Assembly (NCBI GenBank): GCA_051745395.1
Contig: JBNJEA010000178.1
Span: forward strand, 1-5,392
DNA from: JBNJEA01 sp051745395
Lineage (GTDB): Bacteria > Desulfobacterota > Desulfobacteria > Desulfobacterales > Desulfosalsimonadaceae
DNA: 5,392 nt
Reading direction: 5' to 3'
Below, one piece after another: positions 4,948 to 5,392 of this stretch. A program made the position numbers and the translations under genes. The notes under the pieces are model-generated. The model saw nothing but the letters and a program-made list of their open reading frames with translations. It was not told the DNA's origin and did not search any database. Position 1 is the stretch's first letter; the number at the start of each line of letters is the position of its first letter.

Positions 4948-5392
4948 ATGAAGACACTGCAAGACCGCATGGACAAAATCATGGACCGGTTGCTATCCGA
5001 AGAGCTGCTCCAAAATAAGGGCCTTGGCAATGAAATCGGCTTTTACATTTTTGATTATCCGCCGGAATATGAACTTGAGATGAGAGCCCATATCCAGTTT
5101 ATCCTGCGTCAGCTGCCCAAAAAGAAACCGGATCTATCTTTTGTGCATATCAACCTGTTCGAAATGATCGTCAACTATTTGAAATCCCGGAAACTCCTGG
5201 ATCGTGCCATTACAATGCAAAAAAATGAGGGCGATCAAAAACTGCTCAAATCCCTTAGAGGGCCCCTGGACCCCAACCAATTGGCTAAGGTCTTCGTAAA
5301 TGAGGCGGAACCGGCGAAACAGGACCTCATCCTGGTCTCCGGTGTGGGAAATGCTTATCCCCTGCTGAGAAGCCACAACCTGTTAAATAACC
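4948..5392 (+). CDS. brxB: BREX system protein BrxB (DUF1788), 3'-partial
   Basis: The frame opens at an ATG 15 bases after the brxA stop, preceded by AAGGAAG (4937-4943), and runs off the right edge after 148 codons with no stop. Seen: a helical N-terminus (MKTLQDRMDKIMDRLLSEEL), then GFYIFDYPPEYELEMR, the central HINLFEMIVNYL, and the conserved DLILVSGVGNAYPLLRSHN at the end of the visible part. These are the DUF1788 landmarks. The family is about 190-200 residues (recalled), so roughly the last quarter is missing. BrxB is a core BREX component, needed in studied type 1 systems for both defence and host methylation and thought to act in a complex with the other Brx/Pgl proteins; its biochemical activity is unclear. 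Order and spacing with brxA identify the operon start; brxC would be expected next. Confidence 0.92.
   Translation, partial: MKTLQDRMDKIMDRLLSEELLQNKGLGNEIGFYIFDYPPEYELEMRAHIQFILRQLPKKKPDLSFVHINLFEMIVNYLKSRKLLDRAITMQKNEGDQKLLKSLRGPLDPNQLAKVFVNEAEPAKQDLILVSGVGNAYPLLRSHNLLNN

Noticed and set aside
1..5392. CRISPR array, insertion sequence or integrase gene
   Set aside because: No spaced direct repeats of CRISPR type, no transposase or integrase motifs and no terminal inverted repeats were found by reading both strands.

Overview
The window looks like part of a chromosome from a Gram-negative bacterium, most plausibly a deltaproteobacterium of the Desulfobacterota (sulfate-reducer relatives). 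This rests on overall gene style and is an inference; there is no 16S or other decisive marker here. Coding is dense and moderately GC-rich on the left. It becomes visibly more AT-rich to the right of the tRNA, most clearly from the brxA leader at about 4240 onward. Every confidently called gene is on the + strand.

Left part (1-2680), apparently core genome. A GIDE-family membrane protein that runs off the left edge carries a perfect EF-hand loop and a C-terminal membrane anchor. It is followed 43 bp later by lemA, probably in one transcript. After a 204-bp gap with a candidate promoter comes a PLP-dependent trans-sulfuration enzyme of the Cys/Met metabolism family, most like a cystathionine gamma-synthase.

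Middle (2681-3494), an RNA gene and a spacer. A complete tRNA-Pro(GGG) with encoded CCA lies at 2777-2853, with a TTGACA promoter upstream and a good intrinsic terminator downstream. The next ~640 bases hold no convincing large gene. They contain a second, minus-strand intrinsic terminator preceded by a possible 22-residue ORF, a fragment resembling the tRNA 3' end, a perfect triple 8-bp tandem repeat, and a candidate promoter for the next gene.

Right part (3495-5392), the genome-protection segment. A SRAP/YedK-HMCES-type DNA-protein crosslink protein (227 aa, all four catalytic residues present) is followed by a hairpin plus T-tract. Then comes the start of a BREX anti-phage operon: brxA (DUF1819, complete) and, 15 bp later, brxB (DUF1788), cut by the right edge. 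The brxA-brxB order with no brxE in front fits a type 1 (or type 5) BREX locus; brxC, pglX, pglZ and the remaining genes would lie beyond the window.

The main point of interest is the transition at the tRNA from metabolic genes to a defence locus, which suggests a tRNA-anchored island. No integrase is visible. BREX itself is a known system, and nothing in the window proves a new one. The less ordinary items are the SRAP gene sitting beside BREX, the EF-hand inside a GIDE protein, the tRNA-like scar, and the minus-strand small ORF with its terminator.
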